Positions 50,462-58,350 of a stretch of 64,000 nt of DNA are shown here, one piece after another. Source of the stretch: Armatimonadota bacterium (GTDB lineage: Bacteria > Armatimonadota > UBA5829). The DNA lies in contig JAMCYN010000063.1 of NCBI GenBank assembly GCA_023474015.1, positions 14,662 to 78,661 on the forward strand, written 5' to 3'. A program made the position numbers and the translations under genes. The notes beneath the pieces were generated by a model. It searched no databases, was not told where the DNA came from, and saw nothing but the letters and a program-made list of their open reading frames with translations. Positions within the stretch are counted from its first letter, which is position 1. Every line of letters begins with the position of its first letter.

Positions 50462-52180
50462 TCACGAGCGCGCGGCCTTGTCAACAGCCTTATCGACAGT
50501 CGGGCACGGAGCATTCATCGCCTTTTCGATCTTCGCCCAAGTGTCGCGCAGGGTGACCGTGCGATTGAAGACGAGCTTGTCCGCGGTCGTTTCGATGTCG
50601 ACGCAAAAATAGCCCTGCCGCTCGAACTGGTAACGCGTGCCGGATCCCGCGCCGACGACGCTCGGTTCCACATGGCAGGTGGCCACCTCAAGCGAATTCG
50701 GGTTCAGATTGGACAGCCAATCCTCGCCCTCTTCCACTTCGTCCGGGTCGGATATTACGAAGAGATGATCGTAAAGCCGCGCCTCCGCCGGAACTGCCTG
50801 CCGCGCCGCCACCCAGTGAAGGGTGGCCTTTACTTTTCGGCCGTCGGGCGCGTCGCCGCCCCGTGTGGCGGGATCGTATGTGCAGCGCAGTTCCACTATC
50901 TCGCCGCTGTCGTCCTTCACCACATCCTCGCACTTGATAAAGTAGGCGTTGCGCAGCCGCACCTCCCGGCCGGGAGCGAGCCTGAAGAACTTCGGCGGCG
51001 GGTCCTCGCGGAAGTCGTCGCGTTCGATGTACAGCTCACGCGCGAACGGCACCTTGCGCGTGCCCGCGTCGGGGTCTTCCGGGTTGTTCACGACGTCCAA
51101 CTCTTCCACCTGGTCCTCGGGGTAGTTGACAAGGACTACTTTCAAAGGGTTCATCACGGCCATCACTCGCTGCGCGCGCTTGTTGAGATCTTCGCGCACG
51201 CAGTCCTCCAGCACGGCCACATCGACCACGCTGTCGGTCTTGGCGACTCCGATCCTGCGGCAAAACTCGCGGATAGCCTCGGGCGTATAGCCGCGCCGAC
51301 GCAGTCCAGCCAGCGTCGGCAGACGGGGGTCATCATATCCCTGAACATAACCGCAGTTGACAAGTTCGATGAACCGGCGCTTGCTCATCACCGTATGCGT
51401 CATGTTTAATCGCGCGAACTCTATCTGGCGCGGATGATAAATCCCCAGTTCATCCAGGAACCAATCGTACAAGGGCCGGTGGTTCTCGTATTCGAGTGAG
51501 CACAGCGAATGAGTGATTCCCTCGATGGAGTCCTCCAGGCCGTGCGCCCAGTCATACATTGGGTAGATACACCACTTGTCGCCCTGGCGGTGGTGTTCGG
51601 AGTGCAGAATGCGATACATTACCGGATCGCGTAGGTTCATGTTCGGCGAGGCCATATCGATCTTGGCGCGAAGCGTGCGTGAACCGTCCGGGAACTCCCC
51701 CGCCCGCATCCGCTGGAACATGTCTAGGTTCTCCTCCACGCCGCGGTTTCGATAGGGGCTGTCGACGCCCGGCTCGGTCAGAGTTCCGCGCGTCTGGCTG
51801 ACCTCTTCGGCGGGCAGATCGCAGACATAAGCGCTGCCCTTCTTTATGAGGTCGATGGCCCACTCGTACATCTGCTCGAAATAATCGGAGGCGAAGAAGA
51901 GCCGATCGTCCCAGTCGGCTCCGACCCAGCGTACATCCTCGATAATGGCGTCAACAAACTCCTGCTCTTCCTTGGTAGGGTTTGTGTCGTCGAACCGCAG
52001 GTTGAACAGGCCGTTGAAGTCTTGAGCGATGCCGTAGTCGATCCAGATAGCCTTCGCGTGGCCGATGTGCAGGTAGGCATTCGGCTCGGGCGGGAAGCGC
52101 GTGTGCACGTGGTCGAACCGTCCTTCCCGCAGGTCCTCCTTGACAGCCTCGCGAATAAAATCGACTTGTGGCTCAAACAT
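50462..52180 (-). CDS. glnS: Glutamine--tRNA ligase
   Basis: 572 residues. Class I synthetase for tRNA-Gln. [18 protein letters not shown] holds the HIGH motif, FDDTNPTKE follows as in GlnRS, and VMSKRRF is the KMSKS loop. C-terminal beta-barrels ([25 protein letters not shown]) bind the anticodon. ATG with AGAGG about 11 nt upstream. Having GlnRS means Gln-tRNA need not come solely from the amidotransferase route. Confidence 0.95.
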   Translation of the reverse strand: MFEPQVDFIREAVKEDLREGRFDHVHTRFPPEPNAYLHIGHAKAIWIDYGIAQDFNGLFNLRFDDTNPTKEEQEFVDAIIEDVRWVGADWDDRLFFASDYFEQMYEWAIDLIKKGSAYVCDLPAEEVSQTRGTLTEPGVDSPYRNRGVEENLDMFQRMRAGEFPDGSRTLRAKIDMASPNMNLRDPVMYRILHSEHHRQGDKWCIYPMYDWAHGLEDSIEGITHSLCSLEYENHRPLYDWFLDELGIYHPRQIEFARLNMTHTVMSKRRFIELVNCGYVQGYDDPRLPTLAGLRRRGYTPEAIREFCRRIGVAKTDSVVDVAVLEDCVREDLNKRAQRVMAVMNPLKVVLVNYPEDQVEELDVVNNPEDPDAGTRKVPFARELYIERDDFREDPPPKFFRLAPGREVRLRNAYFIKCEDVVKDDSGEIVELRCTYDPATRGGDAPDGRKVKATLHWVAARQAVPAEARLYDHLFVISDPDEVEEGEDWLSNLNPNSLEVATCHVEPSVVGAGSGTRYQFERQGYFCVDIETTADKLVFNRTVTLRDTWAKIEKAMNAPCPTVDKAVDKAARS

Positions 52181-52356
52181 ATTAGGGCAACCTCTTCATC
52201 AAAATCCCACAGCCCTCATTTTGCCACATCACGGAGGGAAGGTCAAGGAAATTGCAGATTGATGATTGCAGATTGCAGATTGAAAGGGGGGGAAGGAAAA
52301 TGGAAGTCTCGCGGGGTATACGGAATGTAGCGCACGCAATTTGGAGGTCTGTCGGC

Positions 52357-53451
52357 ATGGCTAAGGGCAAGAAGGGCATCGGCATTATCGGTTACGGCGG
52401 TTTTGGAGAGTTCATCCGCAAGGCGTGGGACGAGATGGATGAAGTCCACGTGGTGGCGGCTTGCGATTCCGACCCGGCCCGCGCTCCTTCGGAGGGGCTG
52501 ACTTTCTGCCTCAATGTCGATGATATCCTGGCGAACCCGAATGTGGAGATAGTCTCCATCGCCACTCCGCCGTCCTCGCACAAGGAACTGGCGATACGGG
52601 CTCTGCGGGCCGGCAAGCACGTGCTGGTGGAGAAGCCGCTTGCGCTGACGGCCGAGGACGGGGAACTCATCAAGCGCGTCGCCGCGGAGAACAACCGCGT
52701 GGTCACGGTGGACTTCGTCCTGCGTTACAATCCCCTCGTCGAGATGCTGCACGAGATAGTCGAATCGGAAATCTTCGGCAAGCTGCGCAGGGTCGATCTG
52801 CGGAACTACGCCATGCAGGACACCGTGCCAGAGGGCCACTGGTTCTGGAAGCCCGAGGTCAGCGGCCGCATTTTGCTCGAGCACGGCGTACACTTTTTTG
52901 ATCTGGCAAGTTGGATGGTCGGGGCGAAGGCGGCGGATACGTGGTCGCTCGGCGTCGAGCGCAAGCCGGGCGTGGAGGACAGGGTATTCGCGGCGGTGAA
53001 GTATGAGAACGATGTGGTCGGCACCTTCTGGCATTCGTTCTCGCGGCCAAGGGAGCTGGAGACCACGTCGTTCCACTTCGCATTCGACCTCGGCGAGATC
53101 GACATGGGCGGATGGATACCCCTGGAGCTGGGCATCTGGGGCTGGACCAACGAAGAGGGCATGGAGAAACTTGAGAGCCTGCTGGAGGGCGCCGATGTGG
53201 TGGCCGACCCGATAGAGCCACAGAAGGCGCATTCGTCGGAGTTCCAGTACGACGTTGAATACGAGGTCAACACCGAAGTGGAACTGGAGGAGCCGAAGCT
53301 GGATGTCTACGCCGACAACATCCGCGCGATCATGAGCGACTTCGTGCAGGCGATAGATGATCCGTCCCACAATATGCGCGTGACTATCGACGACGCTATA
53401 GAGGCCGTCCGCGTGGCCGAAAAAGCCACCAACTTCGCCCATCCCAAATAG
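52357..53451 (+). CDS. Gfo/Idh/MocA family oxidoreductase
   Basis: 364 residues from an ATG 10 nt after GGAGG; 35 further codons of open frame upstream are repeat-derived. NAD(P)-binding GIIGYGGFGEFI, then VSIATPPSSHKELAIRALRAG region and the EKPLALT motif with the catalytic lysine. HGVHFFDLASWMVG (His/Asp site) is family-typical. Probably a sugar or inositol dehydrogenase; the substrate is unknown. It stands alone on the plus strand before the phosphate-transport pair. Confidence 0.85.
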   Translation: MAKGKKGIGIIGYGGFGEFIRKAWDEMDEVHVVAACDSDPARAPSEGLTFCLNVDDILANPNVEIVSIATPPSSHKELAIRALRAGKHVLVEKPLALTAEDGELIKRVAAENNRVVTVDFVLRYNPLVEMLHEIVESEIFGKLRRVDLRNYAMQDTVPEGHWFWKPEVSGRILLEHGVHFFDLASWMVGAKAADTWSLGVERKPGVEDRVFAAVKYENDVVGTFWHSFSRPRELETTSFHFAFDLGEIDMGGWIPLELGIWGWTNEEGMEKLESLLEGADVVADPIEPQKAHSSEFQYDVEYEVNTEVELEEPKLDVYADNIRAIMSDFVQAIDDPSHNMRVTIDDAIEAVRVAEKATNFAHPK

Positions 53452-53460
53452 TTTAAAGGA

Positions 53461-53515
53461 ACCTTACAGCAACCTTGCAAACTGCTTGACCCGGGGCTGC
53501 AGTACAAGGTAGAAT
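53461..53515 (+). promoter_or_regulatory. Pho-box-like direct repeats and promoter of the PiT operon
   Basis: ACCTTAC (53461-53467) and ACCTTGC (53472-53478) repeat with 11-bp spacing; a weaker third, TGCTTGA, follows 11 bp on and overlaps the -35. The promoter reads TTGACC (53486-53491), 18 nt, TAGAAT (53510-53515). This layout, 7-bp repeats every 11 bp against the -35, is that of PhoB/PhoP boxes. Confidence 0.55.
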
Positions 53516-53603
53516 ATGTTGGCGGAGGGATAGCTCGCCGCGTACGCGGTCGCATGTCCCGCTTGCGCGCCTCAGCCCAGATTAGACAGCAAAAAGGATC
53601 GCA

Positions 53604-54623
53604 ATGTCCCTGGTTCTCATCGTCATTATCATCGTAGTTGCGCTCATATTCGATTTCCTCAATGGCTTTCATGACGCCGCCAACTCCATCGCCACCGTCG
53701 TGGCAACCAAGGTTCTTACGCCGTTCCGGGCGGTACTTTGGGCCGCGTTCTGGAACTTTATCGCCGCGTTCTGCTTCGGAGTGCCTGTAGCGAAGACTAT
53801 CGGGAGCGGCATCGTCAATCCTGAGCTGGTGACGCCGATCATCGTGCTTGCGGGTCTGAGCGGGGCCATCTTCTGGAATATCATTACGTGGTATTTTGGG
53901 CTGCCAACAAGTTCATCGCACGCGCTAATAGGTGGGTTTGCGGGTTCCGCGCTGACCGCTATGTGGTTGAAATCCGGAACAATCCAGGGTGTGTTGAACT
54001 GGGAGAAATTCGATACCGTTGCGCGATACATCGTTCTCTCGCCCCTCATAGGAATGGTGTTGGGCTTTGCGATAATGGTGATCGTGTACCGGCTGTTCCG
54101 TCGTGCCACGCCGAACAAAGTAGATGGCTGGTTCCGGCGGCTCCAGTTGATATCAGCGGCGGCCTACAGTTTGGGACATGGGACCAACGACGCGCAGAAG
54201 ACCATGGGCATAATCACCATCTTGCTCTACAGCTACCACAACAACCTGCCCCCAGGCGGGAAGTTCGAGGTCGCTTACCCGGTTATCCTGATCTGCCACG
54301 CGGCCATAGCGCTCGGCACGCTCTCCGGCGGCTGGCGCATTGTCAAAACGATGGGTTTGGGAATCACCAAACTCAAACCGGTCGGCGGGTTCTGCGCGGA
54401 GACGGCGGGCGCTATTACAATCATCGGCGCGTCAATGGCCGGTATCCCGGTAAGCACCACGCACACTATTACAGGCGCAATAGTCGGCGTAGGGGCGACT
54501 CACAGGCTCTCCGCCGTAAAATGGGGCGTGGCCGGCAGAATCGTCTGGGCGTGGGTGCTGACAATGCCGCTGTCCGCGCTCATTGCCAGCGGGGTGTATT
54601 TCCTGATTCACGTGTGCGCTTAG
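53604..54623 (+). CDS. Inorganic phosphate transporter, PiT family
   Basis: 339 residues, ATG after AAAAGG. Eight to ten membrane helices with the PiT signature twice: FLNGFHDAANSIATVVATK near the N-terminus and LGHGTNDAQKTMGII in the second half. STTHTITGAIVGVGAT follows. Takes up metal-phosphate with H+ or Na+ at the inner membrane. Followed 27 nt later by its DUF47 partner; a Pho-box-like site lies upstream. Confidence 0.93.
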   Translation: MSLVLIVIIIVVALIFDFLNGFHDAANSIATVVATKVLTPFRAVLWAAFWNFIAAFCFGVPVAKTIGSGIVNPELVTPIIVLAGLSGAIFWNIITWYFGLPTSSSHALIGGFAGSALTAMWLKSGTIQGVLNWEKFDTVARYIVLSPLIGMVLGFAIMVIVYRLFRRATPNKVDGWFRRLQLISAAAYSLGHGTNDAQKTMGIITILLYSYHNNLPPGGKFEVAYPVILICHAAIALGTLSGGWRIVKTMGLGITKLKPVGGFCAETAGAITIIGASMAGIPVSTTHTITGAIVGVGATHRLSAVKWGVAGRIVWAWVLTMPLSALIASGVYFLIHVCA

Positions 54624-54650
54624 ACTTATCAAACGAAATGGAGGCCGGTA

Positions 54651-55277
54651 ATGGGCCTGAGACTGATACCAAGAGAAGAAGCGTTCTTTAGCCTGTTCAA
54701 CGCGCAGGCCGGCAATGTGGTCGAGGGGGCGAAGCTCCTTAAGGATCTGTTGGACGATTACTCGAACGTCGACCAGAAGCGCATGATGATCGACAAGGCC
54801 GAGAGCCATGGCGATGAGATTACCCACAAGATCATCGAGAAGCTCAATACCACGTTCATCACCCCGATGGACCGCGAGGACATTCACGCGCTTGCCTCGG
54901 CGCTCGACGACATCCTGGACTACATCAACGCCACCGCGCAGCGCCTGCATCTCTACGGCGTCAATGAGATCACGGATGATGCACGGCTGCTCTCGAACAT
55001 TATCGTCCGAGCCGCCGAGGAGACCGAGGCTCTCACCAAGAACATGGAAAACCTCAAGGACGTAAAGAACATGAAGGCGCTCTGGATCGAGGTCAACCGT
55101 CTAGAGAACGAGGGAGACAAAGTCAGCCGCAACGCCATCGCCGGGCTCTTCCGCAACGAGAAGAACCCAATCGAGGTGATCAAGTGGAAAGAGATCTATG
55201 AGCACCTCGAGACAGCCATCGACAAGTGCGAGGACGCCGCGAACATCATCGAATCTGTCGTCCTTAAGAACGCTTGA
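54651..55277 (+). CDS. DUF47 family (PhoU-like) PiT accessory protein
   Basis: 208 residues behind AATGGAGGCCGGTA. All-helical PhoU-like protein: LIPREEAFFSLFNAQAGNVVEGAKLL, HGDEITHKIIEKLNTTFITPMDREDIHALA region and NRLENEGDKVSRNAIAGLF with repeated acidic metal-binding EXXXD-like motifs. These proteins sit beside PiT transporters and regulate them. A heptad repeat begins 1 nt after its stop. Confidence 0.9.
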   Translation: MGLRLIPREEAFFSLFNAQAGNVVEGAKLLKDLLDDYSNVDQKRMMIDKAESHGDEITHKIIEKLNTTFITPMDREDIHALASALDDILDYINATAQRLHLYGVNEITDDARLLSNIIVRAAEETEALTKNMENLKDVKNMKALWIEVNRLENEGDKVSRNAIAGLFRNEKNPIEVIKWKEIYEHLETAIDKCEDAANIIESVVLKNA

Positions 55278-55376
55278 TTAGGGAATAGGGAACAGGGAAT
55301 AGGGAACAGAGGGAAGGGACACGTGCCTACTCCTCCCTTCCCCACTGTTACCTGTTCCCTATTCCCTGTTCCCCCC
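55278..55376. repeat. Heptad inverted repeat (GGGAACA type)
   Basis: TTAGGGAATAGGGAACAGGG... faces CCCTGTTCCC-type heptads, with AGGGAAGGGACACG and CTCCCTTCCC in the centre. It starts at the base after the DUF47 stop codon. Confidence 0.85.
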
Positions 55377-55420
55377 TCTTGCTTTTCCGCGAAAACCTGC
55401 CACAATAATTGTAGAGGTAA

Positions 55421-56695
55421 ATGCGCGTGAATTGTCGATTGGTTTGTGCCCTGATGACGCTTCCGCTGCTGGCCGTCGTGATCGGCGGATGTGGCGGCGG
55501 GGGCGGTGGTTCATCATCCTCTACATCTCTGTCTCCTCCGCTATCGGACCCGATCAGCACCCGTGAGGAGGCCCAACAGCACGGCGCATGGACCGTGCTC
55601 GTCTACCTCGACGCCGACAATGACCTCGAAACCGCCGCCATCACGAACTTCAACCAGATGGAGGTCGCCGGGTCCACGAAGGGCGTTCGGGTAATCGTGC
55701 AGGTGGACCGTATCCCCGGCTTCGATCAGAGCAACGGCGACTGGGCAGATACACGTAGGTACCTCATCACCAGTGACTCCGACACGAACGTTATGCACTC
55801 GGTCCGGCTGGACGATCAGCCGCTCGGCGAGAAGAACATGGGCGACTGGACCACGCTCAGGGACTTCGTGGAGTGGGGGACTCAACAGTTCCCCGCGGAC
55901 CACTACTGCCTGATAATCTGGGACCACGGTAACGGCTGGATTGTGCGGTCGCTCAATTTGGGCGTCAAAGTTGAGTACATCGCCACCGACGACACTGACT
56001 CCGGCGGGATCGACATTATGGACATCCCCAAGGCGCTCGCAAACGTGCGCATGGACGTGGTCGCGTTCGACGCCTGCCTGATGCAGGAGTTGGAGGTAGC
56101 CTACGAGATGAGGGACTCGGCGCGGTATATGGTCGGCTCGCCCACGCCGGAGCCGTCTCCCGGCTATAACTATTCCGCGCTCCTCCGTAGCATTGGCCCG
56201 GCGACCAGCCCCGAGGACTTTTGCAGGGCGGTGGTCGGTGAATACGCCCGCGCGTATCCACCCCCTTACCAGGGTATAACCCAGACGGCGGTAGACCTCA
56301 GCAAGATCGCACCCGTCGCCGATGCCGCCAGTCGGCTGGCCGATGTGCTGATCGCGCAAGCTCCATCGCACGCGGATGCCTTAATGTCCGCGAGGACAGG
56401 CGCACTTGATGTCTCGACGGTCGCCAGCGGCGCGGAGCACTACAGCCTCGATCTGCTGGACTACGCCAACCGCTGCGCGTCCGCCGTCGGCTCACCCGCG
56501 ACCGGCATCTACACCGAACTGAGCGCGGCCCTGTCCGGCGCGATAGTGGCGGAGACTCACAGTTCGGACGTGTCGAACTCGCACGGAATGGGCGTCTACG
56601 TGCCCCCGCCGTTGAAGTTCGACATGCGCTACGAGGCCGTGGCGTTGGCCTCCGCGACACACTGGGACGAATGGCTCAGACGACAACACAAGTAG
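55421..56695 (+). CDS. Clostripain-related cysteine peptidase (C11), lipoprotein
   Basis: 424 residues, ATG after GAGGTAA. Lipoprotein signal VVIGGC at about 20-25 is followed by a Gly/Ser linker (GGGGGGSSSS). Peptidase C11 domain: WTVLVYLDADNDLE, catalytic His in IIWDHGNGW and catalytic Cys in VAFDACLMQELEVAYE, then SPTPEPSPGYNY. Expected to cleave after basic residues at the cell surface. A heptad repeat starts 2 nt after the stop. Target unknown. Confidence 0.9.
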   Translation: MRVNCRLVCALMTLPLLAVVIGGCGGGGGGSSSSTSLSPPLSDPISTREEAQQHGAWTVLVYLDADNDLETAAITNFNQMEVAGSTKGVRVIVQVDRIPGFDQSNGDWADTRRYLITSDSDTNVMHSVRLDDQPLGEKNMGDWTTLRDFVEWGTQQFPADHYCLIIWDHGNGWIVRSLNLGVKVEYIATDDTDSGGIDIMDIPKALANVRMDVVAFDACLMQELEVAYEMRDSARYMVGSPTPEPSPGYNYSALLRSIGPATSPEDFCRAVVGEYARAYPPPYQGITQTAVDLSKIAPVADAASRLADVLIAQAPSHADALMSARTGALDVSTVASGAEHYSLDLLDYANRCASAVGSPATGIYTELSAALSGAIVAETHSSDVSNSHGMGVYVPPPLKFDMRYEAVALASATHWDEWLRRQHK

Positions 56696-56697
56696 AG

Positions 56698-56794
56698 AAT
56701 TGCGGATTTTGGATTTTGGATTGAAGGGACCGTGGGCGTCAGGCCATCCCTTCCCCAATCCAAAATCCTAAATCTAAAATCCAAAATCAATTGC
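56698..56794. repeat. Heptad inverted repeat (TTTTGGA type)
   Basis: ATTTTGGATTTTGGATTGAAGGGACC faces GCCATCCCTTCCCCAATCC and AAAATCC/AAAATCT heptads. Same AAGGGAC shoulder as the other heptad elements, but with a different heptad. Ends 17 nt before the next ATG. Confidence 0.8.
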
Positions 56795-56810
56795 TTCAGG
56801 AGGATCATTG

Positions 56811-58175
56811 ATGCATCTAGGAATGAAAGACGTAAGGAAGTCGATATTCAAGGCATATGACATAAGGGGTCTCTATCCCCAGGAGATGGACGATGACGAT
56901 GCCTACCGCATAGCACGGGCGTTTGTCGTCGCTCTGAAGTGCAAGCGGGTAGTCGTTGGCCATGACATGCGCGAGTCGGCGGCGACGTTTGAAAAGGCGA
57001 CCATTCGCGGGTTGCTCGACCAGGGCGCGGACGTCGTACCCATCGGGCTCACATCCACGCCGATGTATTATTTCGCTGTGAATCATCTGAACGGCGATGC
57101 GGGCGTGATGTGCACGGCGTCCCACAACCCGGCCGAGTATAACGGCTACAAGATGACTGGTCCCGGCGCGATCCCGAGCATCGCGATTGTCGATAACGAT
57201 GATCTTTGGAAAACGGCCTGTCAGGGCGAGTTCCCCGACCCCGAGAAGCCGGGTACGCTGCACCCCGAGGAATATGTGCTCGATGCCTACGCCGAGGCGG
57301 TTCTCAACACGGCGGGTATCCACAGCTTCGGAAATATCAAGGCCGTCGTCGACTGCGCGAATGGCATGGGTGGCTACATACTCCCCGAGATTTTCAAGAA
57401 GGTCGGCAACACGCCCACCAGGCTCTACTGGCGGCTCGACGGCAGCTTCCCGAACCACGAGGCCAACCCTCTCAAGACCGAAACCCTGCTCGCCCTGCGC
57501 GACCGGGTGGTCGACGAGCGCGCCGACATCGGGATCGCGTTCGACGGCGATGGCGATCGGGTGGCGTTCGTGGACGAGAAGGGCGAGATCATCTCCGGCG
57601 ACTTCGTGACCGCGCTCATCGCCCGCGAGATGCTCAAGGCCAAGCCCGGCGCGCGGATTCTCTACGATCTGCGCTCGAGCTGGGTCGTTCCCGAGGAGAT
57701 CGAGAAGGCCGGCGGTGAGGCTGTCGAGTGCCGGGTCGGCCACGGCCTGATCAAGAGACAGATGCGCGAGGAGGGCGGCTACTTCGCCGGGGAGCTTTCG
57801 AGCCATTACTACTTCAGCAACTTCTACACCACCGATAACGGCGACCTGGCGATGCTCAATATGCTCAAACTCCTGCTTGACGAAAACAAGCCCTTGTCCG
57901 AGGTGGTCGCTCCGCTGCGTAAGTACTTCCACAGCGGCGAGATCAACTCCGAGGTCCACGACATCCCGGCTGTCCTCGCGCGGCTCAAGGCCGAATACGG
58001 CCCCAAGGCCAAGCGCGTAACCGAAATCGACGGCTACAAGGCCGAGTTTGACGACTGGTGGTTCAACGTCCGCCCCTCCAACACCGAGCCCCTGATCCGG
58101 CTCAACCTCGAGGCGAAGAGCCGGGAGCTGATGGACGAGAAAGTCGCGGAGCTGCTGAAAGTGATCAGGAGCTGA
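56811..58175 (+). CDS. Phosphomannomutase/phosphoglucomutase
   Basis: 454 residues from the ATG at 56811 behind AGGAGGATCATTG. Alpha-D-phosphohexomutase: the active-site serine loop TASHNPAEYNGYK, metal loop FDGDGDRVAFV, sugar-recognition GELSSHYYF and phosphate-binding RPSNTEPLIRL. Interconverts hexose 6- and 1-phosphates, which would supply glucose-1-phosphate for rfbF and mannose-1-phosphate. Mannose versus glucose preference is not readable. Confidence 0.92.
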   Translation: MHLGMKDVRKSIFKAYDIRGLYPQEMDDDDAYRIARAFVVALKCKRVVVGHDMRESAATFEKATIRGLLDQGADVVPIGLTSTPMYYFAVNHLNGDAGVMCTASHNPAEYNGYKMTGPGAIPSIAIVDNDDLWKTACQGEFPDPEKPGTLHPEEYVLDAYAEAVLNTAGIHSFGNIKAVVDCANGMGGYILPEIFKKVGNTPTRLYWRLDGSFPNHEANPLKTETLLALRDRVVDERADIGIAFDGDGDRVAFVDEKGEIISGDFVTALIAREMLKAKPGARILYDLRSSWVVPEEIEKAGGEAVECRVGHGLIKRQMREEGGYFAGELSSHYYFSNFYTTDNGDLAMLNMLKLLLDENKPLSEVVAPLRKYFHSGEINSEVHDIPAVLARLKAEYGPKAKRVTEIDGYKAEFDDWWFNVRPSNTEPLIRLNLEAKSRELMDEKVAELLKVIRS

Positions 58176-58245
58176 CTAACTGTAGTCATTCAGCCTGAAC
58201 TCCGGTAAAAATCATTCCTATTGGGACCAGTCGTTCGTACCGCCT

Positions 58246-58350
58246 TGTCATTCTGAGGAGGAACGACGAAGAATCTGCTGTGCACTGAAGGCTGCGTGGT
58301 AGTAGCAGGCTCCGGTTCAAAGCAGATGCTTCGCTTCACTCAGCATGACA
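58246..58350. repeat. Dispersed inverted repeat (TGTCATTCTGAG type) at the RND gene end
   Basis: TGTCATTCTGAGGAGGAACG...GAATCTGCTGTGCAC faces GGTTCAAAGCAGATGCTTCG...CAGCATGACA. Its right part encodes the last residues and stop of the RND transporter. Confidence 0.8.
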
